Program-made: the position numbers and the translations under genes
Assembly: GCF_007923355.1 (NCBI RefSeq)
Contig: NZ_VOGO01000012.1
Location: 1-64,000, forward strand
Direction of reading: 5' to 3'
DNA length: 64,000 nt
Origin: Falsiphaeobacter marinintestinus
GTDB lineage: Bacteria; Pseudomonadota; Alphaproteobacteria; Rhodobacterales; Rhodobacteraceae
Notes under the pieces: generated by a model
Database searches by the model: none
What the model was told of the DNA's origin: nothing
Seen by the model: only the letters and a program-made list of their open reading frames with translations
Shown: positions 26,424 to 36,118 of the stretch, one piece after another
Position numbering within the stretch: the first letter of the stretch is position 1
Layout of the letters: every line of letters begins with the position of its first letter

Positions 26424-26498
26424 TGGTGCCCGGGGGCGGAATCGAACCACCGACACGAGGATTTTCAATCCACTGCTCTACCCCTGAGCTACCCGGGC
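26424..26498 (-). tRNA. tRNA-Phe (GAA), integration target
   Basis: 75 bases including encoded CCA. Acceptor arms GCCCGGG / CCCGGGC, D arm GCTC..GAGC, anticodon loop TTGAAAA (GAA), T arm GTTCGATTC. Its 3' 50 bp are repeated at 15724-15773, showing that elements insert at this gene and restore it. Confidence 0.95.
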
Positions 26499-26581
26499 AC
26501 GGGTCAGGCGCTAGCCTTTGGGTGGGGGCGTTCTAGGCGCATCGGGCGTGGGTGTCCAGAGGCTTTTTCGCACTCATGCCC

Positions 26582-26764
26582 TTAATGCAGGCGGGGCGGC
26601 GTGGGCTCTGTGGCTTCCTGAACCTTTTCAGCATCTTCGGGGTCATCCGATGGGACAGAATAGCGTTCGCCGAACCAGTTCCCGAGGTCAATATCAGCGC
26701 ATCGCTTCGAGCAGAACGGGCGCCAGTCGGGCATGGTCGGCTTCTTGCAGATCGGGCAGCTCAT
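26582..26764 (-). CDS. yacG: DNA gyrase inhibitor YacG
   Basis: 60 residues. Zinc ligands in CPICKKP and FCSKRCADIDLGNWFGERY are the YacG signature. YacG binds GyrB and inhibits gyrase in E. coli. The ATG overlaps the stop of the RNase gene (ATGA), giving coupling typical of this conserved block. Confidence 0.92.
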   Translation of the reverse strand: MSCPICKKPTMPDWRPFCSKRCADIDLGNWFGERYSVPSDDPEDAEKVQEATEPTPPRLH

Positions 26765-27786
26765 GTCCGGTCGTCCGGCAGCGGTGCGCGGCCCCGTTTG
26801 CGTTGCAATTCAAAATGACCAAGCGGCGTCCACCCGGCCAGAACCGTCTCTTCGCTGTCCCCCCGAAACGCTGCTTTCACAACAGTTTCGAACCCGCGGC
26901 GGTCCTTTTTGGGCATCGGAGCCAGATCTAGCGTTATCTGTCCGCCAAGACCCCGCAGGCGCAATTGGCGAGGCAGATCCCGGGCCAGCGCCGTATTGGC
27001 CTTGAGACCGGCAGCCAGAGAGGTGTCCGGACCGGTATTGACGTCGACAGCGACAAGAGCGCGCGTCGGTTCGATATAGGCGAAGGCCCCGCCTGCAAGC
27101 GCCACCCGCGGGCTGCGTACTTCGTCCAGTGCGTCCAGGACGCCGCAGTCATCGAACCCGCCGGGGTCGGTGATCACATCTGCCGGATCGCTCCATTCCC
27201 GCCAGGCGAAAAGGTGCGGTGTATCGCCTTCGGTGAGAGTCTCGGCCGGGCCCTCGACGTCAGCCATCACATTGGCGGCCAGATCCAGCATGGTATCGAC
27301 ATCGGCTGCGATTTCATCATCGGGCGCGCCAGCGCAGGCTGATCGCAGGATCAGACCATAGCCCAGTGCTTCGGCCTGTTCGGTTTCGGCGGCCGACAGA
27401 ATGCGGATGCGTTCTTCGTCGTCTTTGATCTGGCGGGACAAATTGATGCCAGGCGCTTCGGGCGTGACGATGGCATAGCGGCTTTTGAACAGCAGCTTAC
27501 CGGTGACCGGGATGGCCTTGCCCGGCTCGGCAAAGCCTGTGACCTGTACCAGTAACGGTTGGCCGGCCGAAACACCTTTGATGTGCCGCAGGAAGGCGGT
27601 GCCATCGGGGGTGTCCAAAAACATCCCCCCCTGCCCTTTCATCGGGCGCTGCGCGATCGCGCGGTAGATCGTGCCCGGCGCCGGGCCGTCACTGCTGATC
27701 AGGAAATCGTCCAACCGACCGTCGACCATCAGCGCTGCGGCTTCACGGTCGCCGATGTGGTCAAGAATAATCTGTGTACCCTTCAT
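26761..27786 (-). CDS. Ribonuclease E/G family protein
   Basis: 341 residues from the ATG at 27786 (ATGA overlap with maf); the longer frame upstream runs into maf and is rejected. S1-like N-terminus, then [22 protein letters not shown], the catalytic acidic pair in LVAVDVNTG, and [12 protein letters not shown]. It is shorter than RNase E and lacks a scaffold tail; RNase G-like function in rRNA or mRNA processing is likely. Part of the maf-RNase-yacG string. Confidence 0.88.
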   Translation of the reverse strand: MKGTQIILDHIGDREAAALMVDGRLDDFLISSDGPAPGTIYRAIAQRPMKGQGGMFLDTPDGTAFLRHIKGVSAGQPLLVQVTGFAEPGKAIPVTGKLLFKSRYAIVTPEAPGINLSRQIKDDEERIRILSAAETEQAEALGYGLILRSACAGAPDDEIAADVDTMLDLAANVMADVEGPAETLTEGDTPHLFAWREWSDPADVITDPGGFDDCGVLDALDEVRSPRVALAGGAFAYIEPTRALVAVDVNTGPDTSLAAGLKANTALARDLPRQLRLRGLGGQITLDLAPMPKKDRRGFETVVKAAFRGDSEETVLAGWTPLGHFELQRKRGRAPLPDDRT

Positions 27787-28361
27787 GACGTCACCTGATA
27801 CAGCGGATAGCCTGCGGCCTGCAACAATCCAGCTGTTTCCGACAACGGCAGACCGACAATTCCGGTGAAAGACCCGCTGATCCAGGGAATGAATGCACCG
27901 GCCGGGCCTTGTATTGCATAACCGCCCGCCTTGCCCTGCCAGTCGCCTGTGGACAGATAGAAATTCACTTCGGCATCGGACAGGGTCTTCATCTTGACCG
28001 AGCTCACGACATCCTTTTCCCACACCCGGTCACCGCGCCGAACAGCCACAGCTGTGATGACGCGATGGCGTCGACCGGACAAGGCAAACAGGAATTCCGC
28101 CGCTTCGGACGCATCTGCAGGTTTGCCCAGAATACGACGCCCCAGCGCAACCGTGGTATCGGCGCACAGGACAATGTCGTCGGCTTCGGCCTGAACGGCC
28201 CGCACTTTTTCCCGCGCGATCCGTTGGCAATACGGGCGCGGGATTTCGGCCTTGTGGGGGTCTTCATCGATATCGGGTGGACGCACGGCATCCGGCACCA
28301 CACCAAGCTGAGCCAGCAGGTCCAGCCGCCGCGGGCTGCCCGATCCGAGGATAAACGCCAT
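27783..28361 (-). CDS. maf: Maf nucleoside triphosphate pyrophosphatase
   Basis: 192 residues. [17 protein letters not shown] is the Maf N-terminal motif; [15 protein letters not shown] and [27 protein letters not shown] complete the fold. Hydrolyses nucleoside triphosphates (dTTP/UTP or modified bases), linked to housecleaning and division control. It follows infA by 9 bp and overlaps the RNase gene by 4 bp. Confidence 0.92.
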   Translation of the reverse strand: MAFILGSGSPRRLDLLAQLGVVPDAVRPPDIDEDPHKAEIPRPYCQRIAREKVRAVQAEADDIVLCADTTVALGRRILGKPADASEAAEFLFALSGRRHRVITAVAVRRGDRVWEKDVVSSVKMKTLSDAEVNFYLSTGDWQGKAGGYAIQGPAGAFIPWISGSFTGIVGLPLSETAGLLQAAGYPLYQVTS

Positions 28362-28370
28362 AAGCGGACG

Positions 28371-28589
28371 TTACTTGAAACGGTAGTTGATCCGGCCTTT
28401 GGTCAGATCATAGGGCGTCATTTCAACCTGAACACGGTCGCCTGCCAGAACGCGGATGCGGTTCTTGCGCATTTTTCCTGCCGTGTGTGCGATGATCTCA
28501 TGGCCGTTTTCCAGCTCGACCCGAAACGTCGCATTAGGCAGGAGTTCCTTAACGACACCGGGAAATTCGAGCGTATCTTCCTTGGCCAT
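28371..28589 (-). CDS. infA: Translation initiation factor IF-1
   Basis: 72 residues from ATG 28589 ([13 protein letters not shown]). The OB-fold sequence is near universal: [34 protein letters not shown]...[13 protein letters not shown]. Binds the 30S A site during initiation. Followed closely by maf. Confidence 0.97.
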   Translation of the reverse strand: MAKEDTLEFPGVVKELLPNATFRVELENGHEIIAHTAGKMRKNRIRVLAGDRVQVEMTPYDLTKGRINYRFK

Positions 28590-28927
28590 GTTGTCTCCAT
28601 CGTGGTTTCGCCTGCCATATGTGCAGGCCGTGCGCATAGATGGGCGCATTATTTCAGATTTTCAAGGGGGGCTGCCAGCAAAGACCGGCATATGTGGTCG
28701 AAAAATCAAGCCCAACGGGGGATATGGTCTGTTGCCGTCAGAGATCATGAATTCAATAGGGCAGCGGCGCCTGGGTTTTGTATGATTTTTCGGTACTCTT
28801 GCATGAGAATCAGATCATCATACCCAAGACCGGCTTGGTATTTGGATATCGCCAGACCGACCAACTGTTTGCGATACGCGCCGCTCACATGATCGCAGAC
28901 CGCTGCGAAATGGGCGTGACTGATCGC
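28590..28927. other. Intergenic region upstream of infA
   Basis: About 340 bp, expected to hold the infA promoter. It contains one possible small frame (28745-28888, listed separately). I see no other gene. Confidence 0.4.
28745..28888 (-). CDS. Possible 47-aa ORF
   Basis: GTG-started frame of 47 codons with a protein-like composition (YRKQLVGLAISKYQAG, LILMQEYRKIIQNPG). The same frame is open back to the stop of the LMW phosphatase gene, so it could be a small gene or a remnant read-through. No clear ribosome site. Low confidence. Confidence 0.25.
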   Translation of the reverse strand: MSGAYRKQLVGLAISKYQAGLGYDDLILMQEYRKIIQNPGAAALLNS

Positions 28928-29401
28928 TCACTTACCCTCGTCCGGCGCGCCCCAACGCTCGGTCAGCTTGTCCACAATCTGGTCGCGCGTTCTACGATAG
29001 GCGTCAAGCTTGGCGGCACGGTTTTCCCCGAACCCTGACGGATCCATGATCGGCCAGTACTCGACATCCAGATGATAAAAACGGCTCAACTCCAAGGCCC
29101 GCTGCCGACTCGCCGGGGATAGGGCGACAACAAGATCAAATGACGAAAGATCTTCGCCCAACTCTTCCATCTCACCGAAACTGCGGGATCGGTGGCGGCT
29201 TAATTCGACCCCGATTTCCTTGCAGACGGCAATACTGAACCCATCGATCTCCAGATCGTTGTTCACGCCAACAGACTGAACATATGCATCAAAGCCATAG
29301 AGCTTCTTCATGATGGCTTCGGCCATCGGAGACCGGATCGCATTGTGGTCGCAACAAAACAGAACGGATTGTGGCAGAGCGTCCACCACGTCAGCCCCCA
29401 A
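28928..29401 (-). CDS. Low-molecular-weight protein-tyrosine phosphatase-like
   Basis: 157 residues. P-loop CDHNAIRS (CX5R) near residue 17, and the late general-acid region IMDPSGFGE. Similar to LMW phosphatases and arsenate reductases; in this block it is usually called a phosphatase. Overlaps the UPF0262 gene by 11 bp, so it is cotranscribed with hisD. Confidence 0.85.
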   Translation of the reverse strand: MGADVVDALPQSVLFCCDHNAIRSPMAEAIMKKLYGFDAYVQSVGVNNDLEIDGFSIAVCKEIGVELSRHRSRSFGEMEELGEDLSSFDLVVALSPASRQRALELSRFYHLDVEYWPIMDPSGFGENRAAKLDAYRRTRDQIVDKLTERWGAPDEGK

Positions 29402-29870
29402 AATGCAGAACGCAGATCAACGTGAACAGACGCCGGGCGGTATCGGTGTCGATGTCTGCCTTGCCTTCCAAACGCTCTTGCAAAACCCGGCTGCCTTCGT
29501 TGTGAATCCCGCGCCGCGCCATGTCGATGGTTTCGATCTGGCTGGGCGGCATGGTTTTCACCGCATTGAAATAGCTTTCGCAGATCTGGAAGTAATCCTT
29601 CACGACCTGGCGAAACGGCCCCAGCGACAGATGAAATTCAGCCGCTTTCTGACTGTCTTCAGTCTCGACATCGAAAACCAACCGTTTCTCGCGGATCGAC
29701 AGCTTGACCCGATACGGACCTTCCGGCACCAAACGGTCGTCGCGCTTGGGCAGATCAAAGCTGTTTTCTTCCAAAAGGTCGAAAATCGCGACTTTGCGTT
29801 CTTGTTCGATCTCGGGCGTCGGGGCGGGAAGCCCTGAATCATCCAGAGCGATATCCATGATATGTGACAT
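29391..29870 (-). CDS. UPF0262 family protein
   Basis: 159 residues. IALDDSGLPAPTPEIEQERKVAIFDLLEEN and a conserved LSLGPFRQVVKDYFQICESY mark UPF0262, a family of unknown role always found between hisD and the LMW phosphatase in alphaproteobacteria. Gap to hisD is 7 bp. Confidence 0.9.
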   Translation of the reverse strand: MSHIMDIALDDSGLPAPTPEIEQERKVAIFDLLEENSFDLPKRDDRLVPEGPYRVKLSIREKRLVFDVETEDSQKAAEFHLSLGPFRQVVKDYFQICESYFNAVKTMPPSQIETIDMARRGIHNEGSRVLQERLEGKADIDTDTARRLFTLICVLHFGG

Positions 29871-29877
29871 CGGCGTT

Positions 29878-31179
29878 TTACCTGTTCAGATGGTCAAGAC
29901 GGGCCCGAACCGACAGCCCATGCGCTTCCAGACTTTCCGATTGCGCAAGAGTTTCGGCAGAGGGGCCAATAGCACGCAGCGCGTCAGGAGTCATCCGCGC
30001 GAGTGTCGTCCGCTTCAAAAAGTCCATGACAGACAGCCCCGACGAAAACCGTGCCGACCGCGCGGTGGGCAATACGTGGTTCGGCCCGCCGACGTAATCG
30101 CCAATGGCTTCGGGGGTGTACTGGCCAAGAAAAATTGCGCCCGCATGGACGCACTTGTGTAACGTTGCATCCGGATCAGCCACGCAGATTTCCAGATGCT
30201 CGGGGGCGATCCGATTGGACAAGTCGGCGGCCTCGTCCAGATCTCGCACCGTGATCACGGCCCCGAAATCCTGCCAACTGACGGCTGCGATGTCGCGCCG
30301 TGCAAGCGTTTCCAAACGCTTTGCCACCGCTTCGGCCACCTTCTGGCCAAAAGCCTCGTTATCCGTGATCAGGATCGACTGGGCGCTTTGGTCGTGTTCG
30401 GCCTGGCTCATCAAATCCAGTGCCAGCCAATCCGGGTCGTTATCCTGATCGGCGATCACCAGAATTTCGGACGGGCCCGCAATCATGTCGATCCCGACCT
30501 TGCCAAACACCCGCCGTTTCGCGGCTGCAACAAACGCGTTGCCGGGGCCGGTGATCTTGTCGACCGGGGCAATTGTGTCTGTGCCATAGGCAAGTGCCGC
30601 GATCGCCTGAGCCCCACCGATGCGGTAAATCTCATCGACTCCGGCGATTTTCGCGGCCAGCAGCACAAGCGGATTGATCACCCCATCCGGTGTTGGCACG
30701 GCGACCACCAGCCGCTCGACGCCAGCGACCCTGGCGGGCACTGCGTTCATCAGAACCGATGATGGGTACGAGGCCAATCCACCAGGCACATAAAGACCAG
30801 CCGCCGAAACAGGTGTCCAGCGCCAGCCCAAGGTCGCCCCCTCAGAATCGGTCCACATCTGATCTTCCGGCATCTGACGGACGTGATAGGCGCGGATGCG
30901 GTCAGCGGCCAATTCCAAAGCCGCCCGCTCCGCATCCGGGACCGTTTTGATCGCCGCGCTGATTTCGTCAGACGAGATCGCCAACTGATCCGCGGTCAGT
31001 GTCATCCGGTCAAATTTTTCTGTCAGTTCCAGTACCGCAGCGTCGCCCCGGCGCTGAACCTCTGCAATGATCTCGGCCACCACGTCGTCAACATCCGGGC
31101 TGTCCTCGCGCTTGGCGGACAGAAGCGCCGTGAACCGGTCTTCAAAGTCGGCGGAACGGGTATCCAGAAACTGCGGCAT
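29878..31179 (-). CDS. hisD: Histidinol dehydrogenase
   Basis: 433 residues from ATG 31179 with AAGGAGAG upstream. Two oxidations of histidinol to histidine using NAD and Zn. Motifs: GLYVPGGLASYPSSVLMN, GGAQAIAALAYGT, VDKITGPGNAFVAAAKR, MIAGPSEILVIAD, SQAEHDQSAQS (Zn ligands) and GGPNHVLPTARSARF. It leads the hisD-UPF0262-phosphatase-infA run. Confidence 0.97.
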   Translation of the reverse strand: MPQFLDTRSADFEDRFTALLSAKREDSPDVDDVVAEIIAEVQRRGDAAVLELTEKFDRMTLTADQLAISSDEISAAIKTVPDAERAALELAADRIRAYHVRQMPEDQMWTDSEGATLGWRWTPVSAAGLYVPGGLASYPSSVLMNAVPARVAGVERLVVAVPTPDGVINPLVLLAAKIAGVDEIYRIGGAQAIAALAYGTDTIAPVDKITGPGNAFVAAAKRRVFGKVGIDMIAGPSEILVIADQDNDPDWLALDLMSQAEHDQSAQSILITDNEAFGQKVAEAVAKRLETLARRDIAAVSWQDFGAVITVRDLDEAADLSNRIAPEHLEICVADPDATLHKCVHAGAIFLGQYTPEAIGDYVGGPNHVLPTARSARFSSGLSVMDFLKRTTLARMTPDALRAIGPSAETLAQSESLEAHGLSVRARLDHLNR

Positions 31180-31263
31180 CGGGCTCTCCTTACTTCCCGG
31201 TGACATAGCCGGGGCATCGCGAAGCCTCAAGGTTTATGAGATGCAATGCACGACACACACAAC

Positions 31264-31773
31264 TTACACAGCCGACCGGTCCAGAAATTTGACATAATAA
31301 TAGTCGTCCTGCGGCTCACCTTCGAAAATGATGGCGCGGGGCTGTGTCCCGAACCGCTCGAACCCGTTACGCTCGTAGAACCGGATGGCGCGGGCATTAT
31401 CCGCAGCAACCGAAAGCTCTAGTTGCAAGGCGCCATGCGACGCGGCCTCACCCTCCAAAGCCTCAAGCAGAATCTGGGCCGCACCTGCGCCCTGATGGTC
31501 AGGGGTCACATAAAACCCACCGATCTCCATCCGATGGCGCGCCGCTGCATAGGCCATGGGAAGCAATGCAGCTTGACCAATCAGGTCACGGCCAGAAAAC
31601 AAGCCGCGCCACGCCCGCTGCTCCAGCATTGCAATGTCAGCCGCCGAACTGCGGGCTCGCTGTTCCGCGCCAGTGGTCAGAAAAGCGGTCGGGAACCGAT
31701 CCAGCGCCTCAATCCTCAGCGCGCGCCAGACGGGTTGATCCCCGGCCCCCAGCACACGTACGGACAAGGTCAC
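31264..31773 (-). CDS. GNAT acetyltransferase
   Basis: 169 residues. GGFYVTPDHQGAGAAQILLEAL is the acetyl-CoA binding motif A and VAADNARAIRFYERNGFERFG motif B. The substrate is unknown. Overlaps the DUF2948 gene by 4 bp in the conserved murA block. Confidence 0.85.
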   Translation of the reverse strand: MTLSVRVLGAGDQPVWRALRIEALDRFPTAFLTTGAEQRARSSAADIAMLEQRAWRGLFSGRDLIGQAALLPMAYAAARHRMEIGGFYVTPDHQGAGAAQILLEALEGEAASHGALQLELSVAADNARAIRFYERNGFERFGTQPRAIIFEGEPQDDYYYVKFLDRSAV

Positions 31774-32249
31774 GCTTCGTGCTTGGGCGTCTGGCGCGAT
31801 GGTGCGATATACGGGCGTGTGACGTCTCTCAGAGAAACCTCAAGCGCCTCAACCGACAGGCGGATCGCGCCGTCACCGGCAAGCGTCAACAACACATATC
31901 CGGCGCCATCTTCGCCCTCTTCGAACGCCACTGACAACAGCGACAGGATCAGATCGCTGTCCTTCCGATCGATGCCCTGAGACGCCACGTTCAGCACGTT
32001 GTCAACGGCCAGCACCGACTGCACCCGTTCCACGTTGCGACCCCGTTGCCGCGCCGCGTCGGCATCTTCCCAGCGGAACCGGTTCAACAACAGCGCAAAC
32101 CGCCGGTCTCCGGCGATCCAGCGCATTTCAGATACCGGAAACACCGCGTCCTGGATCAGCGTTGAGACGACCTGCAGATCGTCACCGTCCTCGGCCCCAA
32201 GATACAGGGGCGCCTCGCGGCCGTCCTCAAATGTTGCGTCTTGTGTCAC
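31770..32249 (-). CDS. DUF2948 family protein
   Basis: 159 residues. [43 protein letters not shown] and [19 protein letters not shown] are the DUF2948 pattern, a family of unknown function next to murA in Rhodobacterales. Overlaps murA's end by 4 bp. Confidence 0.88.
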   Translation of the reverse strand: MTQDATFEDGREAPLYLGAEDGDDLQVVSTLIQDAVFPVSEMRWIAGDRRFALLLNRFRWEDADAARQRGRNVERVQSVLAVDNVLNVASQGIDRKDSDLILSLLSVAFEEGEDGAGYVLLTLAGDGAIRLSVEALEVSLRDVTRPYIAPSRQTPKHEA

Positions 32250-33514
32250 TGGCTTTTGATCCGTTCGATTTTCGCGCCCACGGCCTGCAGTTTTTCTTCC
32301 ACATGCTCGTATCCGCGGTCCAGATGATAGACCCGGTTGACGATGGTTTCACCTTCCGCAGCCAGACCGGCAAGAATCAGCGATACGCTGGCCCGCAGAT
32401 CCGTTGCCATGACAGGCGCGCCTTTCAAACGCTCGACACCCGTCACCGTGGCCGTGCCGCCATGAACGTCAATATTCGCGCCCATGCGGGTCAGTTCCGG
32501 CGCGTGCATAAAGCGGTTTTCAAAGATCTTCTCTTCAAGAACACTGACGCCATCGGCCGTCGCCAGCAAGGCCATCATTTGCGCCTGCAAGTCGGTCGGA
32601 AAGCCGGGAAACGGCTCGGTCGTCACATCCACAGCGCGCACACGGTCATTTCTGCGCGACACTTTCAGACCATTTGGTGTTTCCTGAACGTCGATGCCGG
32701 CCGCATCCAGCTTTTCGCAAAACGTTCCAACCAGATCCAAACGACCGCCCAGCAGTTCGACCTCACCCCCACAAATCGCCGGGGCCAGCATATATGTGCC
32801 CAGTTCGATCCGGTCTGTGACAACCTGATGAGTGGCGCCATGCAACCGGTCGACCCCCTCTATGGTGATGGTCGAGGTCCCTTCACCCTCGATCTGGGCC
32901 CCCATCTTGCGCAGGCAATGAACCAAATCGACAATCTCGGGCTCTCGCGCCGCGTTCTTCAGGACCGTCGTGCCTTTGGCCAATGTGGCCGCCATCACCA
33001 CGTTCTCGGTCGCCCCGACCGACGCAAACCGCATCTCGTGAACCGCGCCTTTCAGACCGCCCGGCGCTTCGGCATGCAAATATCCGTCCTTCAGTTCGAT
33101 CTGCGCCCCAAGCGCTTCAAGCGCCTCAACATGCAAATCCATCGGGCGCGCGCCAATGGCACAACCGCCCGGCAGCGACACCACTGCCTTGCCCATGCGC
33201 GCCAGAAGCGGGCCAAGCACCAGGTTCGACGCGCGCATCTTACGCACGATCTCGTAATCCGCGGTATGGCTGTTCAGCCCGTGGCTGGTGAGCGCGATGA
33301 CCTTGCCATCCTGCATCTCTGTCACCTCGGCGCCAACCGACTGCAGCAACATCGTCATGGTCTTGATGTCTGAAAGCCGCGGTGCATTGGTCAAGGTCAG
33401 CGGTTCATCGCTGAGCAATGTCACCGGCATCAATGCGAGACAGGCATTTTTTGCGCCTGCAATCGGGATCTGGCCGTGCAGCGGCCCGTTTCCCGTTACC
33501 AATATCGAATCCAT
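32246..33514 (-). CDS. murA: UDP-GlcNAc 1-carboxyvinyltransferase MurA
   Basis: 422 residues. First committed step of peptidoglycan synthesis: adds enolpyruvate from PEP to UDP-GlcNAc. [11 protein letters not shown] near the start and the active Cys loop [15 protein letters not shown] are clear; late motif [20 protein letters not shown] is standard. Cys in the loop predicts fosfomycin sensitivity of the enzyme itself. Confidence 0.97.
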   Translation of the reverse strand: MDSILVTGNGPLHGQIPIAGAKNACLALMPVTLLSDEPLTLTNAPRLSDIKTMTMLLQSVGAEVTEMQDGKVIALTSHGLNSHTADYEIVRKMRASNLVLGPLLARMGKAVVSLPGGCAIGARPMDLHVEALEALGAQIELKDGYLHAEAPGGLKGAVHEMRFASVGATENVVMAATLAKGTTVLKNAAREPEIVDLVHCLRKMGAQIEGEGTSTITIEGVDRLHGATHQVVTDRIELGTYMLAPAICGGEVELLGGRLDLVGTFCEKLDAAGIDVQETPNGLKVSRRNDRVRAVDVTTEPFPGFPTDLQAQMMALLATADGVSVLEEKIFENRFMHAPELTRMGANIDVHGGTATVTGVERLKGAPVMATDLRASVSLILAGLAAEGETIVNRVYHLDRGYEHVEEKLQAVGAKIERIKSQ

Positions 33515-33519
33515 AGTTA

Positions 33520-33663
33520 CTAGTCCCCGGACTTGCCTGTTTTATCTGTTTCGCCCCCCGCACGTGCCTTCGCCTGCGCTTTGCGTCGGGAAAGGTTGGC
33601 CTTCAACTGGGCCTTAAGCCGATCTTCGCGGCTTTGTGCGGGTTTCTTGGTCTTATCTGCCAT
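33520..33663 (-). CDS. 47-aa basic small protein upstream of murA
   Basis: A 48-codon frame starting [15 protein letters not shown] and continuing [17 protein letters not shown], ending GKSGD, with stop five bp before the murA ATG. Very rich in Lys and Arg and free of hydrophobic segments. I believe this small ORF is conserved before murA in Roseobacters (from memory, not checked). Function unknown. Confidence 0.7.
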   Translation of the reverse strand: MADKTKKPAQSREDRLKAQLKANLSRRKAQAKARAGGETDKTGKSGD

Positions 33664-33938
33664 GTCTTTCTGTACATGAGGCGAAATGGGGCGTCCAGAA
33701 TAACGCGGGTTCCCGGCTTAGGATCAGTGACCGTTGGCGCGCCAAGTGTCCCACTACGGCCACAACCCGCGTGCAGGACCGAGGATTCACCCGTCACAGG
33801 CCCGCCCCGCCTCGCCCCACGTCGAAACGTTTCACGGTCCCGGACCGGTCAATACACCGCGCACAGCCAGTGTTCTAAAAAATCATTCACAACGCCCTTG
33901 CATGGACCGGCAATAGCCTCTAATGACCCGCGCACGGC

Positions 33939-34013
<75 letters not shown>

Positions 34014-34377
34014 CGGCATCTGCAAAAATCAATGTAATCTTTGATTACCTGCAATGCTCATCCTCCATTGCGTCCAGCATAAAAGATACCCCTTACATAG
34101 TTTTGGGCAACTCGCGACCGGCATTGATGTCGGGATTCATCCTGTATTGGCCGGCAGGCTCACTTAGCACTTTCGAAGGTTCGAAGGTTCGAAGTTCGTG
34201 TTCAGACTCAAAAATGACGCGTCCAGCTTCATCTCCATCGCATGCCTAGAAGATGTCAGGGCTTAACCGGCCGCCCCGATCTTCGAGAGAAGGTGTTGAA
34301 AGAAACGGGCGCAACACCTTACATTCCGCAGAAATCGGGGCGTGTTTCACGGATCACCCGTACATGAAGGATCGTGG
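34014..34377. other. Intergenic region after tRNA-Thr
   Basis: About 360 bp without a convincing gene. A short tandem repeat of TTCGAAGG (three partial copies) lies near 34172-34196. Presumed promoter of the following gene. Confidence 0.35.
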
Positions 34378-35874
34378 ATGACGCGCAGTATTGCGATATG
34401 GCAATTGGTGTTTCTGCAGGGTGTGATCAGTGCCGCGTCTCTTGTGGTTGAGATCGTGGCCGGACGCATGCTGGCGCCCCACGTGGGAATGTCACTTTAC
34501 ACTTGGACAGCTGTGATTGCGGTGGTTCTTGCGGGGTTTTCTGCCGGTCACTGGTGGGGTGGGCGGCTGGCTGAGAAACCCGTAGGCGCGTCGCTTGGCT
34601 GGACCGGCGGCGCCCTTCTTGCGGGTGCTGTGACCACGTCAGGTGCGGTACTTCTGTTGCCTGCATTGGCGGGGCCGGTGCTGGCAACCCTGTCTGATCC
34701 GGTCTGGTCAATTACCGGTCTGACGGCTTTGGTCTTCTTTCTGCCCTCGTTTTTTGCCGGGATGCCCGCTCCGGTCCTTACAAAAATCGCGGTGACCAGC
34801 GCCGAGCGCACGGGTCAGGCGCTTGGGGCGATGTTTGCCGCCGGGGCGATCGGGGCCATCGTGGGAACACTTCTGGCGGGGTTTTTCTTCATTTCCTGGC
34901 TTGGATCGGCGATGACGCTTGTCGTGGTCTCGGGCGTCTATGCCGCGACAGGGCTGTATTTCTTATGGCTTGGACAGATGGCAGGGCGGTGGATCGCGCT
35001 TCTGGTCACCTTGCTGGTGGCAGGGATTTCCGGACTGGCACTTGCTGCCCCATCACCTTGCGATGTGGAAAGCCGGTACTTCTGCCTGCGCCAGGACGAC
35101 GTGTCAGCCGACCCGGACCAGCCGGTGCACCTTATGGTGATCGATCATCTGGCGCACGGCATCAGCGCCCGGGATTTGCCCGAGGTCCAGTTCACCGAAC
35201 ACACGGCGATGCTTGACCAGTTGTCGATGCTGCGGGCCCCTCGCCCGGACTTCACCAGTTTCCATATCGGCGGCGGCAATTATGCGGTGCCCCGGGCGTT
35301 TGCGGCGCGGGGTAGCGGCGCGATCACCGTTGCCGAGATTGACCCGGCGGTCACAGCGCTTGCCATCAAGGGGTTTTGGTTCGATCCCGCAACCGCCAAT
35401 GTTCTGCACGAAGATGGACGGCGCGCGCTGTTGACCCGGCCTGAGCTGCGCTATGACACGATCATCGGTGATGCGTTTACCGACGTGGTGGTTCCTGTGC
35501 ATCTCGTCACGCAAGAGTTCTTTCGCCTCGCTTCCACGAGGTTGACGCCTGATGGAACATTCATGATGAATGTGATCGACCATGAAGATCGGTTGCGCGC
35601 GTTGTCCTCGATCGTGGCGACGATGCGAACGGTTTTCCCGGTCGTCGAGGTCTGGACCCAGCAGGTGCAACCCGCTCCGGGTCAGCGCATGGTGTTTGTC
35701 GTTGTTGGCGGCAAATCTGAAACACACGTCAATTCCTTCACCGTGCCCGCCCCGGACCTGACACGCTTTGGGGCCCTTTCGAACGGCATCGTGTCACAAC
35801 TCGCCGATGCGCGCGGTCAAATTCTGACCGACGACTATGCCCCGATCGACCGGCTGATGGGGCGGCCCGATTAA
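34378..35874 (+). CDS. Fused membrane-spermidine synthase-like protein
   Basis: About 498 residues from ATG 34378 (GAAGGA upstream). The N-terminal about 220 residues form seven or so membrane helices (LVFLQGVISAASLVVEIVAGRMLAPHVG is typical of MFS-like fused proteins). The soluble part has the Rossmann core of spermidine synthase: FHIGGGNYAVPRAFAARG, VAEIDPAV, DGRRALL and YDTIIGDAFTD. Aminopropyl transfer is possible but not certain; related proteins lack demonstrated activity. Confidence 0.82.
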   Translation: MTRSIAIWQLVFLQGVISAASLVVEIVAGRMLAPHVGMSLYTWTAVIAVVLAGFSAGHWWGGRLAEKPVGASLGWTGGALLAGAVTTSGAVLLLPALAGPVLATLSDPVWSITGLTALVFFLPSFFAGMPAPVLTKIAVTSAERTGQALGAMFAAGAIGAIVGTLLAGFFFISWLGSAMTLVVVSGVYAATGLYFLWLGQMAGRWIALLVTLLVAGISGLALAAPSPCDVESRYFCLRQDDVSADPDQPVHLMVIDHLAHGISARDLPEVQFTEHTAMLDQLSMLRAPRPDFTSFHIGGGNYAVPRAFAARGSGAITVAEIDPAVTALAIKGFWFDPATANVLHEDGRRALLTRPELRYDTIIGDAFTDVVVPVHLVTQEFFRLASTRLTPDGTFMMNVIDHEDRLRALSSIVATMRTVFPVVEVWTQQVQPAPGQRMVFVVVGGKSETHVNSFTVPAPDLTRFGALSNGIVSQLADARGQILTDDYAPIDRLMGRPD

Positions 35875-36118
35875 GACGTTCCCTTGATGTCATTGAGACT
35901 GAACACTTGAATTGCCGTGCGGACTAATCTGCCCCTCGCACCGATCATCAAGAAAAGCTGCCTGCTCATTTGCTCTGCATGCCCTTCACGTATCGCCAAC
36001 ACAAACGCAACGACATCGTGAAAAAACGACTGTCGTCCTCAATTCTGGGCGGCATCATGGTGTGATCCCCAGTTGCAGCCCGACCGACAAATGGCATCGG
36101 GCCGCGGTCTTGAAGTCG

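Larger units (their letters stand above)
15724..26471. mobile_element. Capsid-forming phage satellite (cf-PICI-like)
   Basis: 10.7 kb between exact 50-bp att repeats with the integrase next to the intact tRNA. Gene set: small protein, replication ATPase, TerL, head-closure protein, HNH, HK97 capsid, protease, connector, portal, two minus-strand unknowns, a regulator, AlpA-like, integrase. No tail, tape-measure, baseplate, holin or endolysin gene and no space for them. Genes overlap by start-stop, which argues against decay. This matches the published concept of satellites that build their own heads and borrow helper-phage tails. A decayed prophage is the alternative. Confidence 0.78.

Noticed and set aside
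15724-26471. Gene transfer agent cluster
   Set aside because: Rhodobacterales GTAs have tail genes and no integrase/att repeats; this element has the reverse.
32162-33373. 403-codon plus-strand frame
   Set aside because: Opposite murA and DUF2948, both with unmistakable motifs; a GC-rich shadow frame.
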